DNA from: Saprospiraceae bacterium
Lineage (GTDB): Bacteria > Bacteroidota > Bacteroidia > Chitinophagales > Saprospiraceae
Reading direction: 5' to 3'
Assembly (NCBI GenBank): GCA_016709995.1
Contig: JADJLQ010000001.1
Span: 1,212,001-1,276,000 of the forward strand
Length of the DNA: 64,000 nucleotides
A program made the position numbers and the translations under genes. Positions within the stretch are counted from its first letter, which is position 1; each line of letters begins with the position of its first letter. The notes under the pieces were generated by a model that was given only the letters and a program-made list of their open reading frames with translations, did not search any database and was not told the DNA's origin. This document shows positions 37,322-47,244 of the stretch, piece after piece.

Positions 37322-38269
37322 TTAAACAGTATTGGACAGGATAAACTCCTTTTTACGTTGCTCCAGCGTACTAATAGTTTGAGCTACTTTAGGATTTTCA
37401 CCTTCTAAAGTTTTGATCATTCTTACTACTTTATCCCTGATATTTAAGGTGTTATTAAGCGCATTGTAAATTTTTTGTTGAATAATCCAATCTGTAATCA
37501 GATTATCAAAAAAGACATCGATAAATCGGTTAAAGGAATCGATATGTAGTTGAAAATCTTCTGGAATCTGCTTGTACACATCTAATAATTCTTTCTCAAA
37601 TACTTTAAGTTGTCGATTCGACTCATAAGCCCAGTCCTTGGCCTTATCAATCGCTGAATATTTAAGGTGGTTGCTCATCGGATTACGACCACTTACATCC
37701 CATTGCCCCCAGTTATGTGCTTGTTGCAATCCTGCTATGACGGCATCAATGCACTCTAATGCCTTTAATCCGGCTTTGATTGCTTCTGATATATCTATTT
37801 TCAACCTTTCCTGCTGATCGATTTGGAGGTAGATTTTTTTGATTTCCAGCGCAGCGGCACCCGGCATATTGATCAATTCTTTCTCTTGTCTCACACTTAA
37901 ATCATTGAGCTTCTGCTCTATTGTCGCTAGATTTCCTGATTTTTTTTTCAATATATTATACTCAAATTCGAGGAGCTCTAAATTTTTCCGAACCTGATCG
38001 TATTTAAGGGATGCCTGTAGGTATTCTTGTCTTTCTTTTTCTAACTGCTCCTCCTGGCTACCTAAAACCTTGTAAAAAAGTGCTTTCATCCCTAATTTTT
38101 CGAGGTTTTCAATATCCTCAAACTCTTTACGCATTTGTTGTTCCAGCGTTTGGACTTCACGGTTCACATTTTCGATTTCAGGCACGATTTCAGCCAGCCT
38201 GGCTTCTGATTTTTTGAGGGATTGATGCTCTTCCAGCAGCTTTTTTATTTCTTCACCTATTTGGCTCAT
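37322..38269 (-). CDS. Coiled-coil protein of unknown function
   Basis: A 315-residue soluble, charged, helix-rich protein (start ATG at 38269, MSQIGEEIKKLLEEH; a TTG at 38275 adds two residues). Long stretches with heptad character (QTLEQQMRKEFEDIENLEKL, EEQLEKERQEYLQASLKYDQ) give way to a helical C-terminal half (RFIDVFFDNLITDWIIQQKI). No signal peptide or enzyme motif. I do not recognise the family; stress- or toxic-compound-related phage-shock-like assembly is only a speculation. Confidence 0.7.
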   Translation of the reverse strand: MSQIGEEIKKLLEEHQSLKKSEARLAEIVPEIENVNREVQTLEQQMRKEFEDIENLEKLGMKALFYKVLGSQEEQLEKERQEYLQASLKYDQVRKNLELLEFEYNILKKKSGNLATIEQKLNDLSVRQEKELINMPGAAALEIKKIYLQIDQQERLKIDISEAIKAGLKALECIDAVIAGLQQAHNWGQWDVSGRNPMSNHLKYSAIDKAKDWAYESNRQLKVFEKELLDVYKQIPEDFQLHIDSFNRFIDVFFDNLITDWIIQQKIYNALNNTLNIRDKVVRMIKTLEGENPKVAQTISTLEQRKKEFILSNTV

Positions 38270-38426
38270 TTCCAATAACTAAGTTTGATAATATGCAATA
38301 GATCACAAAAATGCACTTTTTAACGTATAAAGAACTGAAAATGAGGGTATATTTTTAATCATCATATTGTAATAATTAATATATAAAGTTTTATCATAAA
38401 TTAATTTTTTCTTAATATGTGTGTCG

Positions 38427-38434
38427 TATTTTTG
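38427..38434 (+). promoter_or_regulatory. -7 box of the TonB-dependent receptor gene
   Basis: TATTTTTG matches TAnnTTTG and would give a leader of about 23 nt; no clear -33 TTG. Confidence 0.45.
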
Positions 38435-38460
38435 CGCCGAAATCAAATTTTACCTGAGAA

Positions 38461-41400
38461 ATGAAGGAATTTTACACGCTCTCTACATCGGTAACCAAAA
38501 TCATACTTATGATTCTTTTTGCCGGTATCAGTACTTTGTCATTTGGACAAGGTGTTACCTCTGCGAATATAGCAGGATTGATCACAGACAAAAGCGGTGA
38601 GCCCTTGATTGGAGCTACTGTCATCGCTATACACGAACCCTCTGGCTCGCAGTATGGTACAGCTACCCGGGAGGATGGTAGATTTAACATACCCAATGTA
38701 CGTATTGGTGGACCTTACTCTATCACCGTATCTTATGTAGGTTATAACACTTATCAAGAAAAAAACATTGAATTGTCACTAGGCCAAACGCTGCAGTTCA
38801 GGGCTAAATTGGGTGAAGAATCCTCTTTGATCGAAGAGGTTACCGTCGTAAGTGACAAAGGATCTATTCTGAGTTCTGAAAGAACCGGTGCTGGTGCCAC
38901 TATCAAAAAAGAAATGCTTGAAGCTATGCCGACTATCAGCCGGGGTTTGAATGACTTCTTACGATTTGTGCCCCAGTCCAGATCATCGTCCGTTGCATCT
39001 ACCGCTGGCTCAGGAGTATCATTTGCAGGCCAGGACAGCAGATTTAACAATCTCACCATCGACGGAACTATTTTTAATAATAGTTTTGGTCTGGCCAGTG
39101 CACCAGGTGGACAAACTAATTCAACCCCGATATCACTGGATGCTATTGAAGAGATCCAGGTGAGTTTAGCACCTTATGATGTCAGACAAGGTGGATTTAC
39201 CGGCGCTGGTATTAACGCCGTGACACGCTCAGGTACTAACAAGACCCAGGGTTCTGTATTTTTTAGTGGCCGCAACCAGGATTATGTTGGCTCCAATGCG
39301 GCAGGAACGGATGTTGTCACAGCCAATTTTAATGTAAAACAAGCTGGAGGCCGCCTGGGTGGTGCCATCATCAAAAATAAATTGTTCTATTTCGTTAACT
39401 ACGAGCAGGAATTGCGCTCGGATCCTTCTAGCTCTTATTTGGCTAATCGGGGCACTTCCGGCAATAACGTAACTCGTGTATTGGCATCAGATCTTGATGC
39501 CTTATCAGCCTTTCTTAAAACCAAATTTAACTACAACACTGGGGCATACGAAGGATTTCCTTTAGCAACTGAGAGCCGTAAAGGGCTAGCTAAAATAGAT
39601 TACAATATCAATCAGAAAAATCGCCTGAGTGTGAGATTTAATTATCTCAAATCATTTAGGGATGTGACTATGAGTAATAGTGGTGTGGTCAGCGGAAACA
39701 GAAGCAATAATTTGTTTGCCATGAATTTTCAAAATGCCAACTATATTATCAACAATGACCTATACTCTGGCATCGTCGAGTTAAATACAATCCTGGGGAG
39801 TAAAATGTCCAATAACCTACAGTTTGGTTATACCGCCAACAGAGATTACAGAAGTAGTGGAGGCGGTGTATTCCCATTGGTTGATATTCTAAAGGATGGT
39901 ACAACGTACACCTCCTTTGGATATGAACCATTTACAGCCAACAATATTTTAAATACAGATACCTGGCAGTTTAAAGATGATGTGACCTTCTACGCTGGCC
40001 GGCATACGATTACAGCAGGTGTAAATGTTGAAACTTTCAAATTTGACAACACCTTTACACCTACATATTATGGTCAGTATGTCTACAATTCATTAGAAGA
40101 TTTTTATGCTGCAGCCAATGGTGATGCCAGTATCACAGCCAGAAGGTATGCTTTGACTTACTCAGCTCTGCCAGGTCACGCCTTGCCAACTGCAACTACG
40201 AGAGCATCTCAACCTGGTATCTATATTCAAGATGAGCTTAATATGATGCAGGATAAGTTCAAACTAACCTATGGACTTAGGCTCGATATGCCAATATTTG
40301 GAAAAACAGCACGCAATAATCCAGAGGTAGAAGGATTTACTTTCCAAGATGCAGAAAACAAACCTTTAAAACTCAGCACCTCTAAACTGCCTGGTGCGAA
40401 AATCCTTTTTTCACCCCGAGTTGGATTTAACTGGGATGTCAAAGGTGATCGTTCTTTACAAATTCGTGGAGGTACCGGTATATTCTCCGGAAGACCTGCT
40501 TTTGTATGGATCTCCAACCAGGTAGGTAATAATGGTATTTTGACAGGTTCATTTACTTTCAATGATACCAAAAACTATCCGTTTTCAGATAATGTAGAAA
40601 AATATATTCCTGAAAACGCTACCACTCCCGCTTCTTACAATATTGCTGTCACGGATCCAAACTTTAAGTTTCCACAATTATTGAGAACCAATATCGGCGT
40701 TGACTTCAAAATGCCTTTTGGTATGGTCGGAACACTGGAGGGAATATTCAGTAAAAACTTAAATCAAATCTATTATATCAATGCTAATCAGGAAAAAGCT
40801 ACCGGATCTTATAGTGGAGCCGATAACAGACCTACTTTTCCAGGTTTAGGTTTAACCAGTACTGCACAGAACAATGCTTTAAGAATAGTCGATAAAATCA
40901 CCGATGCTATTTTACTGACCAATACAAATAAAGGTTACACTTATTCTTTGACTGCACAAGTTCAAAAGCAGTTTGCTAAGAATTTCTTTTTGAATGCTGC
41001 CTACAATTTTGGCGAAGCTAAAGATTTGATGACTGCCGGCTCTATTGCGTTCTCTTCCTGGAGAGACAACCCCAGCCTGTTGGGTAACAATCTTCAGCAA
41101 TTAGCATTTAGTGACAATGACCAAAGACATCGTATCATCGCTGGTATGTATTATAAAATTCCCTGGAGTAAATTTGCTTCAACAGCCTTTAACCTGGGAC
41201 TACAGTCAGGTAATATCGGACGCGCCACCTATATAGTCAATGGAGATCTAAATGGTGATGCACAAACTTCTAATGACCTGATGTATATCCCTACCTCCTC
41301 CAGCGAAATTCAATTTGAACAATACACTGTTGGATCAGGTGCCAGTGCCCGTACAGTGACTGTGGATGCTCAAAAAGCTGCCTTTGATAAGTTTATTGCC

Positions 41401-41772
41401 AGCTCTCCCTACCTTTCTGACAATAAAGGAAGTTATGCTACCCGTAATGGATATCTTCTTCCCTGGTTGACCACGGTGGATGCCAGTATCACACAAGATA
41501 TCTCTGTAAAAGTAGCTGGTCAACGAAATACACTTCAATTCAGATTGGACATGGTCAACCTCACTAATTTTATTAATAGCGATTGGGGCGTTGCTACCGT
41601 GACGACTACTCGTAATCCACTTCAGTTTAGAAGTAGAAATGCTACAACTAATCAACCAGTGTACAGATTTACAGAGATCAGTAACGCATTGCCAACTAAT
41701 GCTACTCAAACCGGTAGTTCTTTATCCGATGTATGGCAAATCCAGCTAGGAGTTAGGTATATATTCAACTAA
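38461..41772 (+). CDS. TonB-dependent receptor with carboxypeptidase-regulatory-like domain (Oar-like)
   Basis: A 1103-residue outer-membrane protein. Signal peptide (IILMILFAGISTLSFGQ), then a CarboxypepD_reg-like domain (ITDKSGEPLIGATVIAIHEP, about residues 40-125), a plug domain (ISRGLNDFLRFVPQSRS, with SLDAIEEIQVSLAPYDVRQG) and a long barrel ending in WQIQLGVRYIFN with the C-terminal aromatic. This is the Oar/OmpA-related TonB receptor type common in Bacteroidota; substrate unknown. No SusD partner follows, so it is not a typical polysaccharide-utilisation pair. Confidence 0.93.
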   Translation: MKEFYTLSTSVTKIILMILFAGISTLSFGQGVTSANIAGLITDKSGEPLIGATVIAIHEPSGSQYGTATREDGRFNIPNVRIGGPYSITVSYVGYNTYQEKNIELSLGQTLQFRAKLGEESSLIEEVTVVSDKGSILSSERTGAGATIKKEMLEAMPTISRGLNDFLRFVPQSRSSSVASTAGSGVSFAGQDSRFNNLTIDGTIFNNSFGLASAPGGQTNSTPISLDAIEEIQVSLAPYDVRQGGFTGAGINAVTRSGTNKTQGSVFFSGRNQDYVGSNAAGTDVVTANFNVKQAGGRLGGAIIKNKLFYFVNYEQELRSDPSSSYLANRGTSGNNVTRVLASDLDALSAFLKTKFNYNTGAYEGFPLATESRKGLAKIDYNINQKNRLSVRFNYLKSFRDVTMSNSGVVSGNRSNNLFAMNFQNANYIINNDLYSGIVELNTILGSKMSNNLQFGYTANRDYRSSGGGVFPLVDILKDGTTYTSFGYEPFTANNILNTDTWQFKDDVTFYAGRHTITAGVNVETFKFDNTFTPTYYGQYVYNSLEDFYAAANGDASITARRYALTYSALPGHALPTATTRASQPGIYIQDELNMMQDKFKLTYGLRLDMPIFGKTARNNPEVEGFTFQDAENKPLKLSTSKLPGAKILFSPRVGFNWDVKGDRSLQIRGGTGIFSGRPAFVWISNQVGNNGILTGSFTFNDTKNYPFSDNVEKYIPENATTPASYNIAVTDPNFKFPQLLRTNIGVDFKMPFGMVGTLEGIFSKNLNQIYYINANQEKATGSYSGADNRPTFPGLGLTSTAQNNALRIVDKITDAILLTNTNKGYTYSLTAQVQKQFAKNFFLNAAYNFGEAKDLMTAGSIAFSSWRDNPSLLGNNLQQLAFSDNDQRHRIIAGMYYKIPWSKFASTAFNLGLQSGNIGRATYIVNGDLNGDAQTSNDLMYIPTSSSEIQFEQYTVGSGASARTVTVDAQKAAFDKFIASSPYLSDNKGSYATRNGYLLPWLTTVDASITQDISVKVAGQRNTLQFRLDMVNLTNFINSDWGVATVTTTRNPLQFRSRNATTNQPVYRFTEISNALPTNATQTGSSLSDVWQIQLGVRYIFN

Positions 41773-41820
41773 TTTTTACCTTTGCAACATATTTATTGAA
41801 CCTAGAGTCAATAAAAAACG

Positions 41821-41853
41821 AAAGGTCGTGTCGGGGGGCACGGCCTTTTTTTT
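41821..41853 (+). terminator. Intrinsic terminator of the TonB-receptor gene
   Basis: Stem AAAGGTCGTG / CACGGCCTTT (10 pairs, one T-G) with loop TCGGGGGG and a run of T to 41853, 48 nt after the receptor stop codon. Confidence 0.85.
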
Positions 41854-41865
41854 ATGTGCCACTTG

Positions 41866-42538
41866 AAAAGAGGCTCCAAAAAAAGGCCGTGCACCCCGAT
41901 CCCGATAAACCCTCCTAAACCATCAAGTTCATCTCCACTCTTTTTGGTTTCATCGGGACCGGGGGGCTCCACTTGATTGAAAAGAGGCTCCAAAAAAAGG
42001 CCGTGCACCCCGATCCCGATAAACCCTCCTAAACCATCAAGTTCATCTCCACTCTTTTTGGTTTCATCGGGACCGGGGGGGCTCCACTTGATTGAAAAGA
42101 GGCTCCAAAAAAAGGCCGTGCACCCCGATCCCGATAAACCTTCCTTAATCATCAACTTATTCTCTACTCTTTTTGGTTTCATCGGGACCGGGGGGCTCCA
42201 ACGATTTGAAAAGAGGCTCAAAAAAAAGGCCGTGTACCCCGATCCCGATAAACCCTCCTAAACCATCAACTTCTTCTCCACTCTTTTTGGTTTCATCGGG
42301 ACCGGGGGCTCCACTTGATTGAAAAGAGGCTCAAAAAAAAGGCCGTGTACCCCGATCCCGATAAACCTTCCTTAATCATCAACTTATTCTCTACTCTTTT
42401 TGGTTTCATCGGGACCGGGGGGCTCCAACGATTTGAAAAGAGGCTCAAAAAAAAGGCCGTGTACCCCGATCCCGATAAACCTTCCTTAATCATCAACTTA
42501 TTCTCTACTCTTTTTGGTTTCATCGGGACCGGGGGGCT
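41866..42538. repeat. Six-copy tandem repeat of ~114 bp with conserved hairpin
   Basis: Six head-to-tail units begin with AAAAGAGGCT at 41866, 41980, 42095, 42209, 42322 and 42436 (periods 114, 115, 114, 113, 114). Each carries AAAAGGCCGTG, then an inverted repeat of CCCCGATCCCGATAAACC with GGTTTCATCGGGACCGGGG (about 17 pairs with one mismatch and a bulged C) around a ~35-nt loop. Two loop types exist: CTCCTAAACCATCAA in units 1, 2, 4 and TTCCTTAATCATCAA in units 3, 5, 6. The first arm AAAAAAAAGGCCGTGCACCCC is complementary to the right arm of the receptor terminator. Because 114 is a multiple of three, long frames run across it on both strands; they are treated as artefacts. Confidence 0.95.
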
Positions 42539-42572
42539 TTGATTATATAGTTGATATTGGCTAATGTCTGTT

Positions 42573-42900
42573 ACAAAACCTATATGGTTATCAGCACACA
42601 AGGGCTATTCGGCAAACCAGGGAGGTTGGAACTATTTAGAATTATCTGATTTTAGATTGGGATATTCATTTGAAATAAAACCTACATGGTTCCACCAATG
42701 GGTTATTAGGCATATAGCAAGATTGATGTTGGCTGGCGGAACAAAGCCTACATGGATATCAACTCACAGGGGCTATTCGGCAAACCATGCTGGTTAGTAT
42801 TGGTTAGAATTATTTGATTTTAGAATTGGAATATTGATTGTTGAAAAAAACTAACATAGTTAACCCCTCAAAGGATTACTCTGCAAAGCTTGCAAGTTTG
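42573..42900. repeat. Degenerate second repeat family (~103-bp periodicity)
   Basis: Segments starting at about 42573, 42675, 42741 and 42845 share AAACCTACATGG and GGGCTATTCGGCAAACCA followed by a TTAGAATTATxTGATTTTAGA tail; spacing between complete units is ~102-104 bp, with one shortened copy of 66 bp. Units differ by many substitutions, so this array is older than the preceding one. No gene is seen in 42539-42971. Confidence 0.6.
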
Positions 42901-42971
42901 AGCTCCGCAAACGGCACAGGTTAATTAATTTTTATTGGATATAATAAAAAAGCAAGTGGAAGGCCAAATCC

Positions 42972-43895
42972 TTATTTTTTCTCCAATAACTTATTCAATC
43001 CCTCAATTAAAGTTCGATACACTCCAGATGAATCTTCAGCAAAGTAAACCTCAGGATTGAGAGAACTGTGTACCATAAATGGCCTGGTAGAATCTCCAGA
43101 GGAATAGATATTAATATCGATCGGGTTAATATCGGTCACTATTTTCGCAGAATGAATAGCAGCACCAGCTACGAAATCATCATTGAAATCTGTACCACGC
43201 ATGTGTTGTATACTGTTCAAAAAATTAGGCACTGCCATGGTATCGGATATTTGAGCTCCATTGGCAGTCCAATGCATACCTGATTTGGTAAGGTTGATAG
43301 CAGTGCCTCCACTTTGGATGCTCACCTGGGTACATTGATCAGGCCTAAACGCACTGATGGTTTTATCTCTAAACGAGCTGAAAGAGGGATTAAATGTCAT
43401 GCTGTGAAATCCTTCTACTGCATATACCGCATTGTCTCCAGCGTCCCTAAGGTATGAAGTCATATTTTTGGCTTGGGGGTTGAACCCAAACTTGCCACTA
43501 TAAAAATCGGCTAATTTGGTCGCACCTGCATAAGCCTCTATCCTGGATCCTGCACTGTCTGAGATCTCGTATTCCTGCCACCTGGCTTTGGATTGAGTGG
43601 CAATTGATTTCACTTTGATAGATACCAGTTCTTTGAGTATGGAGGATACTGAACCAGGTTCTGTTTTGGCTCTTTTCTGTCCTTTCTCTGCTATCCACTC
43701 CCCATTCTCCTTAGAAAGTATGATCTCTGCATGATTTTCTGATTGAGGATGAAGGACCAACCTGGTCACTTTGGAAGTATCCACATTGACCAATTCAGAT
43801 TTAAAAGACCGATCTTTTCTGCTATTGAACAACTGTGTCAAACCTAAGATGGCGATCAATCCCAGAAATACGTACAATAGTTTTTTATTATTCAT
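42972..43895 (-). CDS. DUF4340 domain protein
   Basis: A 307-residue protein with an N-terminal transmembrane anchor (LLYVFLGLIAILGLTQLF) and a periplasmic DUF4340 body (VTRLVLHPQSENHAEIILSK, NGEWIAEKG, VEGFHSMTFNPSFSSFRDKT). DUF4340 proteins are encoded at the end of Gldg-type ABC operons in many phyla; their function is unknown. Last gene of the four-gene operon, 33 nt after gldG. Downstream is the repeat array. Confidence 0.88.
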   Translation of the reverse strand: MNNKKLLYVFLGLIAILGLTQLFNSRKDRSFKSELVNVDTSKVTRLVLHPQSENHAEIILSKENGEWIAEKGQKRAKTEPGSVSSILKELVSIKVKSIATQSKARWQEYEISDSAGSRIEAYAGATKLADFYSGKFGFNPQAKNMTSYLRDAGDNAVYAVEGFHSMTFNPSFSSFRDKTISAFRPDQCTQVSIQSGGTAINLTKSGMHWTANGAQISDTMAVPNFLNSIQHMRGTDFNDDFVAGAAIHSAKIVTDINPIDINIYSSGDSTRPFMVHSSLNPEVYFAEDSSGVYRTLIEGLNKLLEKK

Positions 43896-43928
43896 ATCGA
43901 AAACACAATTAAATGGTGATCACTCATT

Positions 43929-45416
43929 TTAAACATAACGCTCTTGCATCCTGCGAATTCTGGCTGATTTAGTCTGTTGTGACCTGATAAAACCATACAG
44001 CAGCACCAACAAAACCGGAAGAATAAAATTGGCATATTTGATCAAGCTGCGCTGGGACTCGTCAATTTCCTTGATGGGATGGGTGGTGGCACCTTTGGTC
44101 CTGAGCTCCATCAGACCTGATTCATCGCTCATCCAGTCGACGCTATTGACCAGTAGATTGATATTGTCCGGTGACATTCCTCTACCCTCTTGTCCATTGA
44201 CTGCAAAGTCACCATCACCATACACGATCATCTTCCATGCCGGAGATCCTATCTTTTCTACGATCCCACCCATCGAAATATTATTTTTGGGGAAATCGGT
44301 CTGAGTCCACTGCTTTTGAATATCAAACATGGTTGGTACCGGGACAGTATTAGACTTTTCAGAAGAATTGACCAGGGAGATATATCTCAGCGAACTGTCT
44401 CTCACCGTGACACTGCTGACAAATGGAAATATCACTTGTTCTAACCCTTTGGTCACCGGATTGGTACTAAAATTAGCAGCCATAGGGAGATAAGGAAATT
44501 TGACAGGAGTCATCATGGTAAAAAAACCTTGCTGTTGCTGCACGTTGACCTGACCACACCTGGAGTCTATCACCAAATCGTTATTTATATGAATGCCTTT
44601 AGTGGCTAACCACTCCGGAAATCCTGTAAATACCACCTGACCCATGGCATTCTGCAGGTCTCCATCTACCGCATTGACTGCTGCTACCATATTCCCTCCC
44701 CTCTCTAAAAATTGATCGAGATTTTGAAAGGCGATGGGTTGGATCGTATCCTTAGGTCTTACGAATAAGATCGTTTTAAATTTAGGATCAATTGGATTAT
44801 TTAGGTCTACAGGTTCTACAATATACAGTGCTTGTAGCGCCTGGTTGACTTGAGCCAATTCCTGCATGCTGGCAGCCCCATATCCTTGGACCAGGCCGAT
44901 CGCCTGTTTGTTGAGATTAGAGATTTTTTTGATGGCGGTGGTGAGATCGTATTCCATTGAAGCTCCGGGCTGGACAAAAGGTAATACTTCTGTTCGGTCA
45001 CCCATTTTTAATACAGCGCCGAGATATGCTTTTTGTTGTTTTGATTGATCTTTCTCTCTTACATCGATCATGATAGGTCGAATGCCGGCTTGCATCGCTT
45101 CCTGTTCTATGGTTTCACTTTCGTTGGGATTGATGAACTCGTAATTAATGTTGCCGCCACTTCGATTGCTGTACTCGACCAAAAGGTCTTTGAAATCTGT
45201 ACGCACTTTGGTGATATTGGCTGGCAGATCCTTTGAAAAATACGCGCTGATGGTGATAGGATCTTCCAATCCTCTTAAGATGTTTTTTGTAGACTTGCTC
45301 AAGGTAAATTCTCCGCTCTTAGTCAAATCAAGTCTTATAAAATACCTTCTCGATAACAGATTGACGATGAGCAAGATCCCGGAAATCAACAATATGGTAG
45401 TTAGATTTTTTTTCAT
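43929..45416 (-). CDS. gldG: GldG-like ABC-associated periplasmic protein
   Basis: A 495-residue protein with start at the ATG at 45416 (MKKNLTTILLISGILLIVNL); a GTG at 45422 is a weaker alternative. N-terminal membrane helix, GldG domain (YFIRLDLTKSGEFTLSKSTK, EDPITISAYFSKDLP), a large periplasmic domain and a C-terminal helix (YANFILPVLLVLLYGFI). In Flavobacterium GldG is needed for gliding together with GldA and GldF, yet homologues occur in non-gliding bacteria and in auxiliary-type ABC systems. Confidence 0.85.
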   Translation of the reverse strand: MKKNLTTILLISGILLIVNLLSRRYFIRLDLTKSGEFTLSKSTKNILRGLEDPITISAYFSKDLPANITKVRTDFKDLLVEYSNRSGGNINYEFINPNESETIEQEAMQAGIRPIMIDVREKDQSKQQKAYLGAVLKMGDRTEVLPFVQPGASMEYDLTTAIKKISNLNKQAIGLVQGYGAASMQELAQVNQALQALYIVEPVDLNNPIDPKFKTILFVRPKDTIQPIAFQNLDQFLERGGNMVAAVNAVDGDLQNAMGQVVFTGFPEWLATKGIHINNDLVIDSRCGQVNVQQQQGFFTMMTPVKFPYLPMAANFSTNPVTKGLEQVIFPFVSSVTVRDSSLRYISLVNSSEKSNTVPVPTMFDIQKQWTQTDFPKNNISMGGIVEKIGSPAWKMIVYGDGDFAVNGQEGRGMSPDNINLLVNSVDWMSDESGLMELRTKGATTHPIKEIDESQRSLIKYANFILPVLLVLLYGFIRSQQTKSARIRRMQERYV

Positions 45417-45443
45417 GATCACGATTATACTTTTATAAAATGA

Positions 45444-46157
45444 TTATCGCTTTGAAATAAAATATTCAGCCAGAAATAGTCCAATCGCCGTCAATGACCC
45501 AAAGTAGATCAAATCTTTGGTGTCGACTACCCCTCTCGAGATAGAATCGTAATGATTAGTCAGGCTTAAAGTTTGAAACAAATCACTCATCCAGCCAGAG
45601 GTGCCGGCTGCAATAAAGTCAAACAATAGATGAAAAAATATCCCAATCAATAAAGCCAGCAAAAAAGCCACTATCTGATTATTGGTGATGCTGCTTGCAA
45701 AAAGTCCGATAGCAATGTAGGCAGCAGACATCAATAACAAACCAACATAACCAGTGATCGTAGCCCCATGATCCATCTTGCCCAACCACGCCACACTCAT
45801 ATAATAAGGCAAGGTGAACAGTAAAGCCACGCTGACCAACATCAGGCAGCCCATAAACTTACCCAGGATCACCTCTCTGTCCGTGACATCTTTGGTGAGG
45901 AGCATCTCAATGGTCCCCGTTTTCTTTTCTTCAGCCACCATTTTCATCGTCAACGCAGGAATAAAGAAAAACAGCGTCCATCGAGCCACAGAGAAAAACA
46001 CTTCAAGGTCCGCTTCGCGGCGCATAAAAATATCACTGCCCTGGATCCAGGTAAAAAAACCACTAAAGCCCAGAAATGCCGCCAACAAGATATAGGCCAC
46101 CAGGGAGTCAAAAAAGGATCCAAATTCCTTACGGGCTATTACAAATACTTTAGACAT
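45444..46157 (-). CDS. gldF: ABC-2 type permease, GldF-like
   Basis: A 237-residue membrane protein with six hydrophobic segments, starting VFVIARKEFGSFFDSLVAYI and carrying FFIPALTMKMVAEEKKTGTI then MLLTKDVTDREVILGKFMG, the usual EKKxGT signature of the family. It lies between the ATPase (43-nt gap) and gldG (27-nt gap after the chosen gldG start), so the three form an operon. Confidence 0.88.
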   Translation of the reverse strand: MSKVFVIARKEFGSFFDSLVAYILLAAFLGFSGFFTWIQGSDIFMRREADLEVFFSVARWTLFFFIPALTMKMVAEEKKTGTIEMLLTKDVTDREVILGKFMGCLMLVSVALLFTLPYYMSVAWLGKMDHGATITGYVGLLLMSAAYIAIGLFASSITNNQIVAFLLALLIGIFFHLLFDFIAAGTSGWMSDLFQTLSLTNHYDSISRGVVDTKDLIYFGSLTAIGLFLAEYFISKR

Positions 46158-46200
46158 ATGATTGATTGAAGATTTTAGAATAAATGAATGCAGCTATCAC

Positions 46201-47124
46201 TTAATTCATGGTAAGATCTCTGAATATATCCTCTAACTTCGTTTCAAAAGGTATCATCTCTGTGATCACCCATTTATGTTGCACACTTAAATTGAACAGG
46301 TCTCTATTAGAAGGTATATTGGGTTTGCTGATCACTTCAAATCGGTGTCTGCCGGCATCGAGGATATCGACGCTTTCTACAGAAGCCAGCGATCGTATCC
46401 GGTTGCGAACCTCTTCGACAGGTCCATCTTCGATGCGTACATGATAGATATCCTGACCCTGAGCTTGTTGCCTGAGCGTGGTGGCAGTACCATCCGCTAC
46501 AATCTTGCCTTTATTGATGATCAAAATCCGATCACAGGTAGCTTCTACTTCCGGCAGAATATGAGTACTGAACAACACTGTTTTTTGACGGCCAAGATTT
46601 TTGATCAATTCTCTGATTTCGATGATTTGGTTAGGATCCAAACCTGTGGTAGGCTCGTCCAGGATCAAGATAGCCGGATCATGAATCATGGCCTGAGCCA
46701 GACCTACCCGTTGTTTATACCCCTTTGAAAGCTCGGAGATGAGTTTGTGTTTTTCTATATCCAGGCCACAAACTTTGATCATTTCACGTACTCGTTCTTT
46801 GGTCCTATCCTTGGAGAGACCTTGAAGCGCCGCTACATATTCCAGATAGTCTATGATCGGCATCTCGTGATAGAGTGGATTACTTTCAGGCAAATACCCG
46901 ATTTCACTTTTAAGGCTGTGATCTTTTAAAGACTTGCCTCCGATGAGTATATCTCCCTGCTCAATATCCAGATACTGGGCGATCATTTTCATGGTGGTCG
47001 TCTTGCCGGCACCATTGGGACCCAGAAATCCCAAAATTTCTCCTGGTTTTACATCAAAACTGATATTGTCTACCGCTTTTTGCGGTCCATAAACCTTGGT
47101 CAGGTTGCGGACTTTGATATCCAT
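46201..47124 (-). CDS. gldA: ABC transporter ATP-binding protein, GldA-like
   Basis: A 307-residue ATPase with Walker A GPNGAGKTT at about residues 35-43, signature SKGYKQRVGLAQAM, Walker B ILILDEPTTGLDP and the switch His in STHILPEVE. The C-terminal extension of about 80 residues is normal for this subgroup. First gene of the operon gldA-gldF-gldG-DUF4340. Confidence 0.92.
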   Translation of the reverse strand: MDIKVRNLTKVYGPQKAVDNISFDVKPGEILGFLGPNGAGKTTTMKMIAQYLDIEQGDILIGGKSLKDHSLKSEIGYLPESNPLYHEMPIIDYLEYVAALQGLSKDRTKERVREMIKVCGLDIEKHKLISELSKGYKQRVGLAQAMIHDPAILILDEPTTGLDPNQIIEIRELIKNLGRQKTVLFSTHILPEVEATCDRILIINKGKIVADGTATTLRQQAQGQDIYHVRIEDGPVEEVRNRIRSLASVESVDILDAGRHRFEVISKPNIPSNRDLFNLSVQHKWVITEMIPFETKLEDIFRDLTMN

Positions 47125-47244
47125 TTTATTATACTTGTTTTAGAAAACACAGTGTAAAAGTATCAAAATCCAGATGGGAATGATTTAAAGAATAAATATA
47201 AATTTTTGTTAAAATCATTGAGAAGAGCAGGGAGTTCTAAAAAA

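Noticed and set aside
41866..42538. CRISPR array
   Set aside because: The units are ~114 bp without unique spacers between them, and no cas genes are nearby.
41808..42601. Long open frames on both strands across the 114-bp repeats, with 38-residue periodic proteins
   Set aside because: They exist because the repeat unit is a multiple of three and has few stops; they lack proper starts, show no domain and cover terminator hairpins.
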